From Arenicellales bacterium (GTDB lineage: Bacteria > Pseudomonadota > Gammaproteobacteria > Arenicellales > JAANXG01), in contig JASJAT010000041.1 of NCBI GenBank assembly GCA_030066885.1, positions 1 through 36,070 on the forward strand: 36,070 nucleotides of DNA, written 5' to 3'. Positions 7,883 to 15,270 of the stretch are shown here, one piece after another. Every line of letters starts with the position of its first letter. The stretch's first letter is position 1. The notes under the pieces are model-generated. The model was given only the letters and a program-made list of their open reading frames with translations. It made no database searches and was not told the origin of the DNA. The position numbers were made by a program, and so were the translations under genes.

Positions 7883-8218
7883 TTAGAAACGCTCGAAGCA
7901 ATCAACCAAAGAAACTTCTTTAAACACTGAACATAGGCGCACACGCATCTCTTTTCCAACTTCAACACTGTAACGGTTGCCGTTAGAGCATTGAATGCTC
8001 CACCAGGCGCTGCCATCCGTCCCGAATCCTTGGAACATGGACCGAGTGCCTACACACGAATACCCCACTCGAGTAGCAACCTCGCCCAACACAGATGTTT
8101 GCAAGTGCTCTGGTAACGCTGCTAATTTCGCATGCAGTGAATTCATCTGTAACTTTTCCGATAACGCAGCCGACTGTGCGTGCGTTGCCAAAAACAGAGA
8201 CAGCAGAAGTATTTTCAT
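7883..8218 (-). CDS. Small secreted protein of unknown function
   Basis: I do not recognise this protein. The frame is open from 8308, but the start at 8218 is preferred because it gives a clean signal peptide, MKILLLSLFLATHAQSA, with a likely cut after residue 17. The remaining 94 residues have four cysteines (in YSCVG, IQCSN, RLCSV and VDCFERF), consistent with two disulphide bonds in the periplasm. A GTDGSAWWSIQCSNGNRYSV stretch suggests a small beta fold. It stands alone between the small lipoprotein and the Sel1-repeat gene, all on the minus strand but well separated. Confidence 0.7.
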   Translation of the reverse strand: MKILLLSLFLATHAQSAALSEKLQMNSLHAKLAALPEHLQTSVLGEVATRVGYSCVGTRSMFQGFGTDGSAWWSIQCSNGNRYSVEVGKEMRVRLCSVFKEVSLVDCFERF

Positions 8219-8479
8219 TTGACACACCCTGGGTTTACCACTGCTTCTCTCTCGCAAGCCGTGTGCCAACTTTTTTAGGGGTAGCTGTTCGCTGTTACTA
8301 ATGGGCAATTGGATTCACTGGTTATGTTGTGGGAGAAAACTCGCTAACTGAAAGTGTAAAGAATAGTGAACACTTTCAAATAGGATTTACACCATTCATC
8401 GACATAGCTGTGCAAGCGGTGTCGTGACCGGCTATTTTTTTAGACCGTAAAGTTTCAGATGATTCTTTAAACTTTTTAC

Positions 8480-9382
8480 CTATTCCTTGCTGATTCTACC
8501 GGACCACTCAAGGACAAGGGATTGTGCTTTAGCGACTTGGTCAGGTGTCATGAGCTTAGAAAGTTCATCCAGATCCCGCGCAGCCATATCGTCTCCTTGT
8601 GAAGCTGCCAAGTTTGTCCAAGCATGGGCTTGTATATAGTCTTGCTGTACGCCCACACCGAAATGATACATATACGACAGCTGACGTTGTGCCCGGAGAT
8701 AACCTTGATCAGCAGCCTTGTGCAACCATTTAACAGCTTTCCCATAATCCTGCTTTAACCCTTTGCCGGTGGCAAACATGATCCCCAGGTTATATTGCGC
8801 CACTACATTGCCTAGTCCTGCTGCTTTAAGAAACCACTTTACAGCGGTTTGAAAATCCTGCTGGACACCCGCACCTTGAAGATACATCACTCCCAGGTTT
8901 TTTTGCGCCTCTGCGTCACCCTGATTCGCGGCTTCGCGGAACCACACCAGGGCTGACCGATGGGCTGCCGGGACTCCCTGTCCATCGCGGTGCATCAGCC
9001 CCAGGTTGTAGTGTGCATCAGAATGTCCCTGTTCCGCCGCTTTTCGCCACCAACTAAAGGCTTTATTGTAATTTTGCGTAACCCCCTCGCCATTGGCATA
9101 CATCACTCCCAAGGTAACTTGCGCGTTGGCGTTACCCTGCTCTGCCGCCATGCGGTACCACTTGAGTGCTTCCTTGTAATCTTGTTCCACTCCCCTGCCG
9201 TTAGCATAGGCTGCCCCGATATTGAGTTGTGCTATGACATGACCGCGCTCGGCGAGTGGTTTAAGAAGACTGAATGCAGTGTGATAGTCACCGACTTCAA
9301 TAGCTACCCTGGCATCATCAAGTGCATCCGCATGCACAGCGTGAAACAAACCCAGGCACACGACGAGAACGAGCAATTTCAT
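8480..9382 (-). CDS. Secreted Sel1-like (TPR-type) repeat protein
   Basis: An exported scaffold protein built of Sel1-like repeats. The start at 9382 is chosen over the longer frame (to 9445) because it gives a signal peptide, MKLLVLVVCLGLFHAVHA. About six or seven repeats of roughly 36 residues follow, each of the form A-x-x-W-[YF]-x-x-A-A-x-x-G-x-x-x-A-Q-x-N-L-G-x-M-Y-x-x-G-x-G-V, for example ALKWYRMAAEQGNANAQ, VKWFLKAAGLGNVVAQYNLG and VKWLHKAADQGYLRAQ. The C-terminal segment AWTNLAASQGDDMAARDLDE closes the array, as in many proteobacterial members. Such proteins mediate protein-protein contacts; the partner is unknown. The repeat-filled gap 9383-10177 lies upstream. Confidence 0.88.
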   Translation of the reverse strand: MKLLVLVVCLGLFHAVHADALDDARVAIEVGDYHTAFSLLKPLAERGHVIAQLNIGAAYANGRGVEQDYKEALKWYRMAAEQGNANAQVTLGVMYANGEGVTQNYNKAFSWWRKAAEQGHSDAHYNLGLMHRDGQGVPAAHRSALVWFREAANQGDAEAQKNLGVMYLQGAGVQQDFQTAVKWFLKAAGLGNVVAQYNLGIMFATGKGLKQDYGKAVKWLHKAADQGYLRAQRQLSYMYHFGVGVQQDYIQAHAWTNLAASQGDDMAARDLDELSKLMTPDQVAKAQSLVLEWSGRISKE

Positions 9383-9476
9383 ATAGTAAAGAATAGCAAC
9401 AAGCGTTGAAATTGCAGGGTTGTGTTGACTTTTTTCCCAAGGCAAAAGCGCTTGGCGCCCTCGCCGCGATGCGGCT

Positions 9477-9510
9477 GGATTCCCGCTAACGACATGCGGG
9501 AATGACGGGT
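9477..9510. repeat. Palindromic extragenic repeat, GATTCCCGC...GCGGGAATGAC (copy 1)
   Basis: GGATTCCCGCTAACGACATG followed by CGGGAATGACGGGT forms a hairpin (ATTCCCGC / GCGGGAAT). Its first 30 bases are identical to copy 6 at 27511-27540, 18 kb away. Such repeats are common between genes in gammaproteobacteria. An element reading GCGCTTGGCGCCCTCGCCGC touches it on the left (9448-9467). Confidence 0.75.
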
Positions 9511-9578
9511 CAAAAAAACATGCGGGAACGATGAATCGTTTAAACAGCCGATTTTCAATTCACTCCCAAGAAATCCCC

Positions 9579-9686
9579 GTCATTCCGGCCGAGCGAGCGG
9601 AGCGAGAAGAGCCGGAATCGATCTAAAACAACGCCCTTACCACAGCACAAGTGGATTCCCGCTAAAAGCGTGCTGGAATGACGGGT
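9579..9686. repeat. Compound palindromic repeat unit 1 (copies 2 and 3)
   Basis: This unit runs GTCATTCCGGCC ... GCCGGAATC (hairpin, 9579-9620), then a conserved linker AACAACGCCCTTACCAC, then GGATTCCCGC ... GGAATGACGGGT (9653-9686). The same order, linker included, returns at 9793-9894, so the pair is a duplication with about 210-base spacing. Confidence 0.75.
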
Positions 9687-9737
9687 GAAAAGAAACATGT
9701 GGGAATGCTGTTCTATTTAAGCCCGTTGGGATGATGG

Positions 9738-9787
9738 GTAGGAGCGACGCCTTCGCCACGATTATCGTCGCGGGGTGTGCCTCCTAC
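9738..9787. repeat. Hairpin repeat GTAGGAG...CTCCTAC
   Basis: Perfect 7-base ends GTAGGAG (9738-9744) and CTCCTAC (9781-9787) enclose GCGACGCCTTCGCCACGATT and further bases. A near copy of the left half is at 7516; shorter relatives are at 25284 and 35686. It lies between the two compound repeat units. Confidence 0.65.
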
Positions 9788-9792
9788 AGGCC

Positions 9793-9894
9793 GTCATGCC
9801 GGCCGAAGGGCGAGCGTAGAGCCGGAATCCATTTAAAACAACGCCCTTACCACGGCACAAACGGATTCCCGCAAACAGCATGCGGGAATGACGG
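9793..9894. repeat. Compound palindromic repeat unit 2 (copies 4 and 5)
   Basis: Second copy of the unit at 9579-9686: GTCATGCCGGCC ... GCCGGAATCC (9793-9830), the linker AACAACGCCCTTACCAC, then GGATTCCCGC ... GGGAATGACGG (9863-9894). From here to the next gene (9895-10177) I see nothing recognisable. Confidence 0.75.
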
Positions 9895-10177
9895 TTCTGT
9901 TTAAACTAAGCGCGCAATTAAGATGGCATTCGATGTACGGTATGAATTAACCGGCAAAATGGAGAAATCTGACAAGCGGACTAGTGAATTAAAGGTAGCA
10001 GACCAGCAAGTATTGGTGGTTCATGTTTTAGCTGTTTGTTTAATTAGATACTGCGCAATCGCACATTGACGGACGGTATTGCTTTAAGTTGAAGGCCGAA
10101 CGCATGTTTCTTCCCACGTAGTAGCATAGATATGGACTCAGGGACACAGTGTGTTCGATGTACATCCCGGATAAGCA

Positions 10178-10633
10178 ATGGTGAAATTCTGCGGTAATGA
10201 GTTCTCTTCATTCTCAGTTCCGCTTGTTTTCGAAGGGCGCTATTTTGTTTTCGAGCCCGGAAACCCGTCGCTGCTTTCAGTTTTTTTAGTTCGCAATGGT
10301 CAACCTGTAATTGAAGTACTAAAAAACGAAGGTAAAGAGAATCCCATTTCAGAGGGTTGGTCGAATCCGACTGGAGTCGTCACCATTACCGATAAAACAT
10401 CAGGCGAACTTTTATATAGAGTGTATCCTGGATCGAAAACAAACATCGCATTTGGGACACTCAAAGGGGACGAGATAACAGTCAATATCTCTGATCATTC
10501 GATCGAAGCTGGAGGGGTCACTTTCGCAAACAAAAAATTCAACGGAATGGGTGCGACTGTAGCGATCACGCGAGATGGCTCTGTAGACATAGGATTCGAA
10601 ATCCCACCTGAAGTGCTCGCGTTACTACAATAG
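10178..10633 (+). CDS. Unknown protein, 151 residues, probably beta-rich
   Basis: I do not recognise this protein. It has no signal peptide or membrane segment. The sequence alternates short hydrophobic strands with turns (VPLVFEGRYFVFEPG, GVVTITDKTSGELLYRV, GDEITVNISDHSIEAGGVTF), consistent with a beta sandwich or barrel; the C-terminus ends IPPEVLALLQ. The start is the first ATG and its ribosome site is poor (GGATAAG four bases ahead). It sits alone after the repeat region and 258 bases before the SYLF lipoprotein gene. That downstream gap (10634-10891) holds no clear feature other than the ribosome site of the next gene. Confidence 0.6.
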   Translation: MVKFCGNEFSSFSVPLVFEGRYFVFEPGNPSLLSVFLVRNGQPVIEVLKNEGKENPISEGWSNPTGVVTITDKTSGELLYRVYPGSKTNIAFGTLKGDEITVNISDHSIEAGGVTFANKKFNGMGATVAITRDGSVDIGFEIPPEVLALLQ

Positions 10634-10891
10634 CGGAACTACTTATTGAACGATTGCGATGCTCTAGAATACGTCGAGAAGAATTTGAGCGTAACGAACG
10701 CCCCGCTGACTTCTTTATTTGACATTCACGTATTGCTGTTGCGGAGATCGCGACAATCCTGATAGTTATCAAGCTAAATCCGGTCGCACAACTGAGTATC
10801 TCCCAATGTCAGTGGGAAAAAGGCGGTAACCGTTTCAATATCCAGGCGTTGTATACTAGAGTGACTTGCGGTAGTTCTCGCGGAGAGTGAT

Positions 10892-11434
10892 ATGACTAAG
10901 AAATTAATTGCTTCTTCGACGGCTCTTTTAATACTGGTGATTTTGGGCTGTAGCACTGCGCCAGAGAGAGCAGAATCGAAGGCGGTATTAGAAGCCAAAG
11001 TCGAAGAATCTCTGGCTGAGTTTAAAGATAAGTATCCGTCGATAAAGAACTATTTCAACGACTCTTACGGATATGCGGTTCTTCCCAAAGTATTAAAGGG
11101 AGCTTTCTGGGTAGGGGGCGCAGGGGGTAAAGGCGCAGTTTATGAGAAAGGTCGACTTGTTGGCTATACAAGAATGACTCAAGCAACACTGGGTTTTTCT
11201 TTTGGCGGAGAATCCTTTCGCGAGGTCGTCTTCTTCTCGGACAAGGCAGCCTTAGATAAGTTTCGAACTGGGCCTTTCACGTTTAGTGGTCAGGTTACAG
11301 CATTGGTGATAGAGGCTGGTGCCACGGCTAAGGCCAACTACCGTGATGGTATGGCCGTATTTGTCATGACACGATCTGGTTTGATTGTCGATGCTTCAAT
11401 AGGTGCACAAAAGTTCAAATACGTTCCTATATAA
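10892..11434 (+). CDS. SYLF (Ysc84-like) domain lipoprotein
   Basis: A lipoprotein of 180 residues: signal peptide with lipobox VILGC (lipidated C20), then a SYLF/Ysc84 domain over nearly the whole mature part. Family features visible are FNDSYGYAVLPKVLKGAFWVGGAGGKG (in pieces at about 51-77), the glycine-rich turns, TLGFSFGGESFREVVFF, and a C-terminal AKANYRDGMAVFVMTRSGLI followed by DASIGAQKF. SYLF domains bind lipids, phosphoinositides in eukaryotes; the bacterial periplasmic versions are poorly understood. A good ribosome site, GGAGAG, precedes the ATG. The GST-like gene follows 37 bases later on the same strand, so the two may be co-transcribed. Confidence 0.87.
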   Translation: MTKKLIASSTALLILVILGCSTAPERAESKAVLEAKVEESLAEFKDKYPSIKNYFNDSYGYAVLPKVLKGAFWVGGAGGKGAVYEKGRLVGYTRMTQATLGFSFGGESFREVVFFSDKAALDKFRTGPFTFSGQVTALVIEAGATAKANYRDGMAVFVMTRSGLIVDASIGAQKFKYVPI

Positions 11435-11471
11435 CTAGACACGAACAGGATATGCCGCCATAACGGGAACA

Positions 11472-12149
11472 ATGCCCCTGACGCTTTATGACATGCATAA
11501 CGCTGTGGGGAAGCCTGCAAGCCCTTACTGCTGGCGAATACGGGAATCCCTACTGCTGTTGTCTGTCCCCTTCGAAAGTCGATTTCTGAGTTTCACGCAA
11601 ATCGGTGATCGTTTTTCTGACACGCACAAGACAGTCCCCGTTTTGTCCGATGGCGGCAAAGAAATCGGCGGCAGCTGGGCGATTGCGGAGTACTTGTCCG
11701 AGAATTATGACCCGCACAAACGTTTGTTTGGCGGCATCGACGGACGTAGTCTGGCCGCGTTTGTGACCAACTGGGTAGACGCGACCTTGCTTGACACAGT
11801 GAACCGGATGATGGTGAAAGACGTTCACGACGCCTTCATGATTGAAGATCAACCCTATTTTCGGCGCCGCGAAGAAGAGCGCTTGGGCGCGACATTGGAA
11901 GCAATCCAGTCTTCCAGGGAATCAACCCGTCTCGCGTTTCAGGTCTCGTTACACCCTGCGCGACGTGCCATTAAAGAGCAACCCTTTATAGGTGGACAAC
12001 ATCCCACCTATGCCGATTTTGCGCTGCACAGTACCTTTCAGTGGACACGTACCACCACCAGCTTTGAGTTACTGCGGGCAGATGATCGACTCAATCAGTG
12101 GATTGAACGAATGGATGACTGGTTGGCATCAGTTTCAGTCCAGGATTAG
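11472..12149 (+). CDS. Glutathione S-transferase family protein
   Basis: A cytoplasmic GST-like protein of 225 residues. The N-terminal thioredoxin-like part (about 1-80) has LTLYDMHNAVGKPASPYCWR with the cysteine in the usual active-site helix, the cis-proline segment KTVPVLSD, and GGSWAIAEYL, matching the glutathione-contact ExxAI region with S-W in place of E-S. The C-terminal part is helical (about 95-220). GSTs conjugate or reduce compounds with glutathione; which reaction applies here is unknown. Some aromatic-compound and maleylacetoacetate-type GSTs begin similarly. It lies 37 bases after the SYLF lipoprotein and converges with the Tat-exported thioredoxin-like gene. Confidence 0.82.
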   Translation: MPLTLYDMHNAVGKPASPYCWRIRESLLLLSVPFESRFLSFTQIGDRFSDTHKTVPVLSDGGKEIGGSWAIAEYLSENYDPHKRLFGGIDGRSLAAFVTNWVDATLLDTVNRMMVKDVHDAFMIEDQPYFRRREEERLGATLEAIQSSRESTRLAFQVSLHPARRAIKEQPFIGGQHPTYADFALHSTFQWTRTTTSFELLRADDRLNQWIERMDDWLASVSVQD

Positions 12150-12253
12150 CCTGCACATTGGACCGAGGCGGCCGACGGTTTGTTCTAGTAGACGCCTACT
12201 CTGTCCCCGTATGGTCGTTCGCCATCATCCGGGGTCCTGATGCAATATACAGG

Positions 12254-12826
12254 CTAGGCCAGAACCGATTTCCAATACTCTATAAGCTTGTCGGCGTTGA
12301 TATGGTAGTCGTTAAATAACACTTCTCCGCTGGGATCAATAATGATGACCCACGGCGTTCCGCCAGTCCGATAACGGCGCATAGTATGGGGACGATGGTC
12401 CCCATTGGGATCCCCCGCATCGTGCCCCATTGTAATCGGCAGATCGTACTGCAATTGCAGCTTTCTCACTTTATCACCGGTATTGACACTAAAGCCCTCG
12501 AACACCGTTTGTATCCCGACTATTGCCACACGGTCGTCACCGTCGAATGCGTCGGCCACCTTCTTTAGGGCTGGGAATCCGTGGGCATGACAACCCGGGC
12601 ACCAATCCTGGAAGCATTTGAGGTAAATCCACTTCCCCCGCGAATCCAATACACTGAAGTGCCCCGTTTCACCCTCTCTGTCGATCCAAAATTCAGCAGC
12701 AAGCTCAGGTGCAGTCTGACCCCTGATACCGAAACGTTCAGAATTCGCATGCGCAAGCAAATTAGGAACCACCGCACCAACAGCACCAAATGGAAATATC
12801 TGAAGAAATTGCCGTCTTGAAATCAT
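12254..12826 (-). CDS. Tat-exported thioredoxin-like (TlpA/redoxin) protein
   Basis: A periplasmic thiol-disulphide protein. Residues 3-9 read SRRQFLQ, a good twin-arginine motif, followed by a hydrophobic stretch ending LLAHA, so export by the Tat route is likely. The mature domain is an AhpC/TSA-TlpA thioredoxin fold with the active site WCPGCH (C76 and C79) and the cis-proline turn GGTPWVIIIDPSGE (P158). The inserted GDPNGDHRPHTMRRYR before it is unusual in length. Pathway role (cytochrome maturation, peroxide or metal-protein repair) cannot be decided. It follows the DM13 gene by 68 bases on the same strand, suggesting a shared redox function. Confidence 0.85.
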   Translation of the reverse strand: MISRRQFLQIFPFGAVGAVVPNLLAHANSERFGIRGQTAPELAAEFWIDREGETGHFSVLDSRGKWIYLKCFQDWCPGCHAHGFPALKKVADAFDGDDRVAIVGIQTVFEGFSVNTGDKVRKLQLQYDLPITMGHDAGDPNGDHRPHTMRRYRTGGTPWVIIIDPSGEVLFNDYHINADKLIEYWKSVLA

Positions 12827-12894
12827 TGCATATCAACCCGATCTTCCTGCCATATGACGGTTAAATCGACGTGTAAATTCCCAATAAAGGTTAT

Positions 12895-13380
12895 CTATAT
12901 AAAATCCAGTGTCGCTGGAGAGATCAACACACCGAACTGCTTACACCAGATGACAACGCTGTCGTAGTTTTTATGGTCCACCCCGGCAGGGATCGTGTAC
13001 ACCTGACTACCCTTAAAGGCGCGTAGTCGTCCCAAGTCGATAAACATCGTCTCAGCCACCTTCGTATCAGTCCCCACGTTTTTTTCGGGGACCAGATATA
13101 CATGAAAAGCCGGACCCGGCCCTACGGTAAAATCTTCTCCAAGGTGCACAACATCTTCGTACACCGTAACCTGGCCCTCCCCGTAATGGATTGGATCATT
13201 TGGGTTGGCGTGAATGAATTGACCACGCGCTAGCACGGTCTTGTCGTCAATATTCTCAACGCGTTCTGTGGCTACAACATCGGCGAGAAAGATATAGGGA
13301 TAAACGAATATACCCGCTGCGAATCCTCCAACGCTGCCCAATACACCGCCGATGAATAGCCAAATAATCGCCCTTTTCAT
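12895..13380 (-). CDS. DM13-domain membrane-anchored protein
   Basis: A 161-residue protein with one N-terminal membrane anchor (about 4-30, GGVLGSVGGFAAGIFVYPYI) and a single DM13 domain (about 48-160). Domain landmarks are LARGQFIHANPNDPIHYGEGQVTVYED (in parts), GPGPAFHVYLVP, LGRLRAFKGSQVYTIPAG and DYDSVVIWCKQFGV-like C-terminus, here NYDSVVIWCKQFGV with the conserved cysteine. DM13 domains were proposed to carry electrons or redox-active cysteines and occur with cytochrome- and DOMON-like proteins. It precedes the thioredoxin-like gene by 68 bases. Function in this organism is unknown. Confidence 0.88.
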   Translation of the reverse strand: MKRAIIWLFIGGVLGSVGGFAAGIFVYPYIFLADVVATERVENIDDKTVLARGQFIHANPNDPIHYGEGQVTVYEDVVHLGEDFTVGPGPAFHVYLVPEKNVGTDTKVAETMFIDLGRLRAFKGSQVYTIPAGVDHKNYDSVVIWCKQFGVLISPATLDFI

Positions 13381-13473
13381 TCAAAACTCCTTCTACATAA
13401 AATGGTTTACAAAAGATCTACCCTATAGGATCTTGACCGCCTTGTCTTGGTAAAGTTTGATTGAAGTTTGACT

Positions 13474-14595
13474 ATGAACAACCCACCCCCCGCTACTGTC
13501 GGTATGACACTCGATCAAGTGGATACACCCGCTTTGCTGATCGACCTGGATGCGCTCGAACGCAACATGAAGCTTATGCAAGACCGAATGGACCGAGCGG
13601 GAGTGCGACTCAGGCCGCATGCCAAGACTCACAAATGTGCGCCTATCGCGCGCCAACAGATTGCTTTGGGTGCTGTGGGTATTTGCTGTCAAAAGGTAAG
13701 CGAAGCGGAGGCTCTGGCGCTGGCGGGGATAGCCGATATCATGATTACCAATCAGGTAGTTGGAACAAAAAAAGTCGAACGTTTAGTAGCACTTACTCGA
13801 AGAACTAAGCTCAGTGTTTGCGTTGACGATGCTGAAAATGTGTATGAGCTCGGTACTGCGGCGAAAAAACTCGATATTGAACTGGACGTTATGGTCGAGA
13901 TCGATGTCGGTGCACAGCGATGTGGCGTCATGCCGGGCATGGATGCCGTCGATCTTGTCAGGCTCATTGCTAACGATGAACACCTGAACTTCATAGGTCT
14001 ACAGGCTTACCAAGGTGCAGCCCAACACATTCGGAAGTTCAACGATCGAAGGGAAGCCATTGAGCGTGCCACCCAATTGACCCGAGATACGGTCAACACT
14101 CTTGCTAAACACGGATACACGTGTCGAGTGGTTGCCGGAGGTGGAACAGGGACACATTTATTTGAATCGACTAGCGGTGTTTACAACGAAGTCCAGGCGG
14201 GCTCCTATATTTTCATGGATGCTGACTATGGAAGGAATCTAAACCAAGCTGGTGAATATGACCGTGAATTTGAAAATAGTCTGTTTATCTTGACTTCGGT
14301 CATGAGTCGAACTCGACAAGCTCTCGCCGTGGTGGATGCTGGCTTGAAATCGATGAGCTTCGAGTCGGGTTTACCGGATGTCTACGCCCATCCAGGCTGT
14401 CGCTACGCCGCTGCGTCCGATGAACACGGTCGTCTGGAAGTGCGTATTGACTCGTCTATTCAACTTGGCGACAAACTAAAACTTATCCCCAGTCATTGTG
14501 ACCCGACGGTGAATCTTCACGACTGGTTCGTTTGTATCCGGGGCGACCTGGTCGAGGCGGTATGGCCGGTAACAGCGCGCGGCGCCATATGGTAA
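13474..14595 (+). CDS. DSD1/D-threonine aldolase-like PLP enzyme
   Basis: A fold-type III (alanine racemase N-terminal) PLP enzyme of the DSD1 family, which includes D-serine dehydratase, D-threonine aldolase and 3-hydroxy-D-aspartate aldolase. The N-terminal part shows DTPALLIDLDALERN and then RLRPHAKTHK, in which the lysine of HAKTHK binds PLP. Further family segments are GICCQKVSEAEALALAG, the phosphate-binding VVAGGGTGTH, and near the C-terminus SHCDPTVNLHDWF, where the His and following Cys or Asp should hold the metal. The ATG at 13474 is preferred to a TTG six bases earlier. Length (373) is normal. It may break down D-amino acids or hydroxyaspartate. The divergent DM13 gene shares its upstream region. 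Confidence 0.88.
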   Translation: MNNPPPATVGMTLDQVDTPALLIDLDALERNMKLMQDRMDRAGVRLRPHAKTHKCAPIARQQIALGAVGICCQKVSEAEALALAGIADIMITNQVVGTKKVERLVALTRRTKLSVCVDDAENVYELGTAAKKLDIELDVMVEIDVGAQRCGVMPGMDAVDLVRLIANDEHLNFIGLQAYQGAAQHIRKFNDRREAIERATQLTRDTVNTLAKHGYTCRVVAGGGTGTHLFESTSGVYNEVQAGSYIFMDADYGRNLNQAGEYDREFENSLFILTSVMSRTRQALAVVDAGLKSMSFESGLPDVYAHPGCRYAAASDEHGRLEVRIDSSIQLGDKLKLIPSHCDPTVNLHDWFVCIRGDLVEAVWPVTARGAIW

Positions 14596-14629
14596 TTGCG
14601 GAGAGAAATCTCTTCCCCGCGCGTACGGG

Positions 14630-15154
14630 TCAAGCACCCGTGTCTTTTTCTGGGGTGGGTAAAATTCCATCGGCTCCAATTCGCATAACACTCTCGGTCA
14701 TCCAGCAATCTGCACAGGGCTCGTCTCGCAGTTTGCGCAGGACAAATAAATACCCCACCTTTTTACCATCGATCGCGGTGAGTACTACTGGTAGCAAAGT
14801 ATGAACTTCGCGCAATACAGAAGCACCAAACTCTGCATGTGTATGGTTAATCATAGGGGCATACAATGGATTTTTAACCATTGCAATGAACCGTGGCAGC
14901 GGCCCAGTAGTGCGCTTATTTGTAGGTGAGGCAAACCGGTAGGTGATCTCGATTCCCGCGTCAGTATGTGGTGAATCGTTGTTAGCCAGTGCTCCCAGCT
15001 GGATGCGTACGACATCGTCTGCGCTCAACCCAGGATTTGGGGTGAGGTCGGGAAATATTTCAGCGGCGGATCCTGTGAAGGACCACAGGATAATTAAGAG
15101 CGCTCCTGTAGGGATCGAAAACAGACATACGGCGTGACCATATATATAAGTCAT
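14630..15154 (-). CDS. Secreted DUF4864-like protein
   Basis: A 174-residue exported protein. The start at 15154 is preferred over 15205 because it gives a signal sequence with the core LFSIPTGALLIILWSF and a cut near GSAAEIFP. The mature part resembles DUF4864 proteins: a helix with VVRIQLGALANND, then TYRFASPTNKRTTGPLPRF, then MVKNPLYAPMINHTH, and a C-terminal sheet including KVGYLFVLRKLRDEPCADCW. The family has an NTF2-like look and no known function. It lies antisense between the DSD1 enzyme and the M24 enzyme and is divergent from the latter. Confidence 0.72.
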   Translation of the reverse strand: MTYIYGHAVCLFSIPTGALLIILWSFTGSAAEIFPDLTPNPGLSADDVVRIQLGALANNDSPHTDAGIEITYRFASPTNKRTTGPLPRFIAMVKNPLYAPMINHTHAEFGASVLREVHTLLPVVLTAIDGKKVGYLFVLRKLRDEPCADCWMTESVMRIGADGILPTPEKDTGA

Positions 15155-15270
15155 AATCTCTTCCTGCGTTATAGCGCTTCCAAGAGAATCCATCATAACG
15201 GACAATTAGGATCACAACCAATCCACACTCGTGTTTTGGGAATACTGGAAGTAGGTTGGAGTAATAGCCG

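Noticed and set aside
8395-8445. Possible plus-strand terminator (ATAGCTG ... CCGGCTATTTTTTT)
   Set aside because: The stem is only about five bases with mismatches and there is no plus-strand gene upstream; the T-run alone is not enough.
9383-10177. CRISPR array or insertion sequence in the repeat-filled gap
   Set aside because: The repeats are hairpin-forming, unevenly spaced and in both half-orders, with no uniform spacers, no cas genes and no transposase frame.
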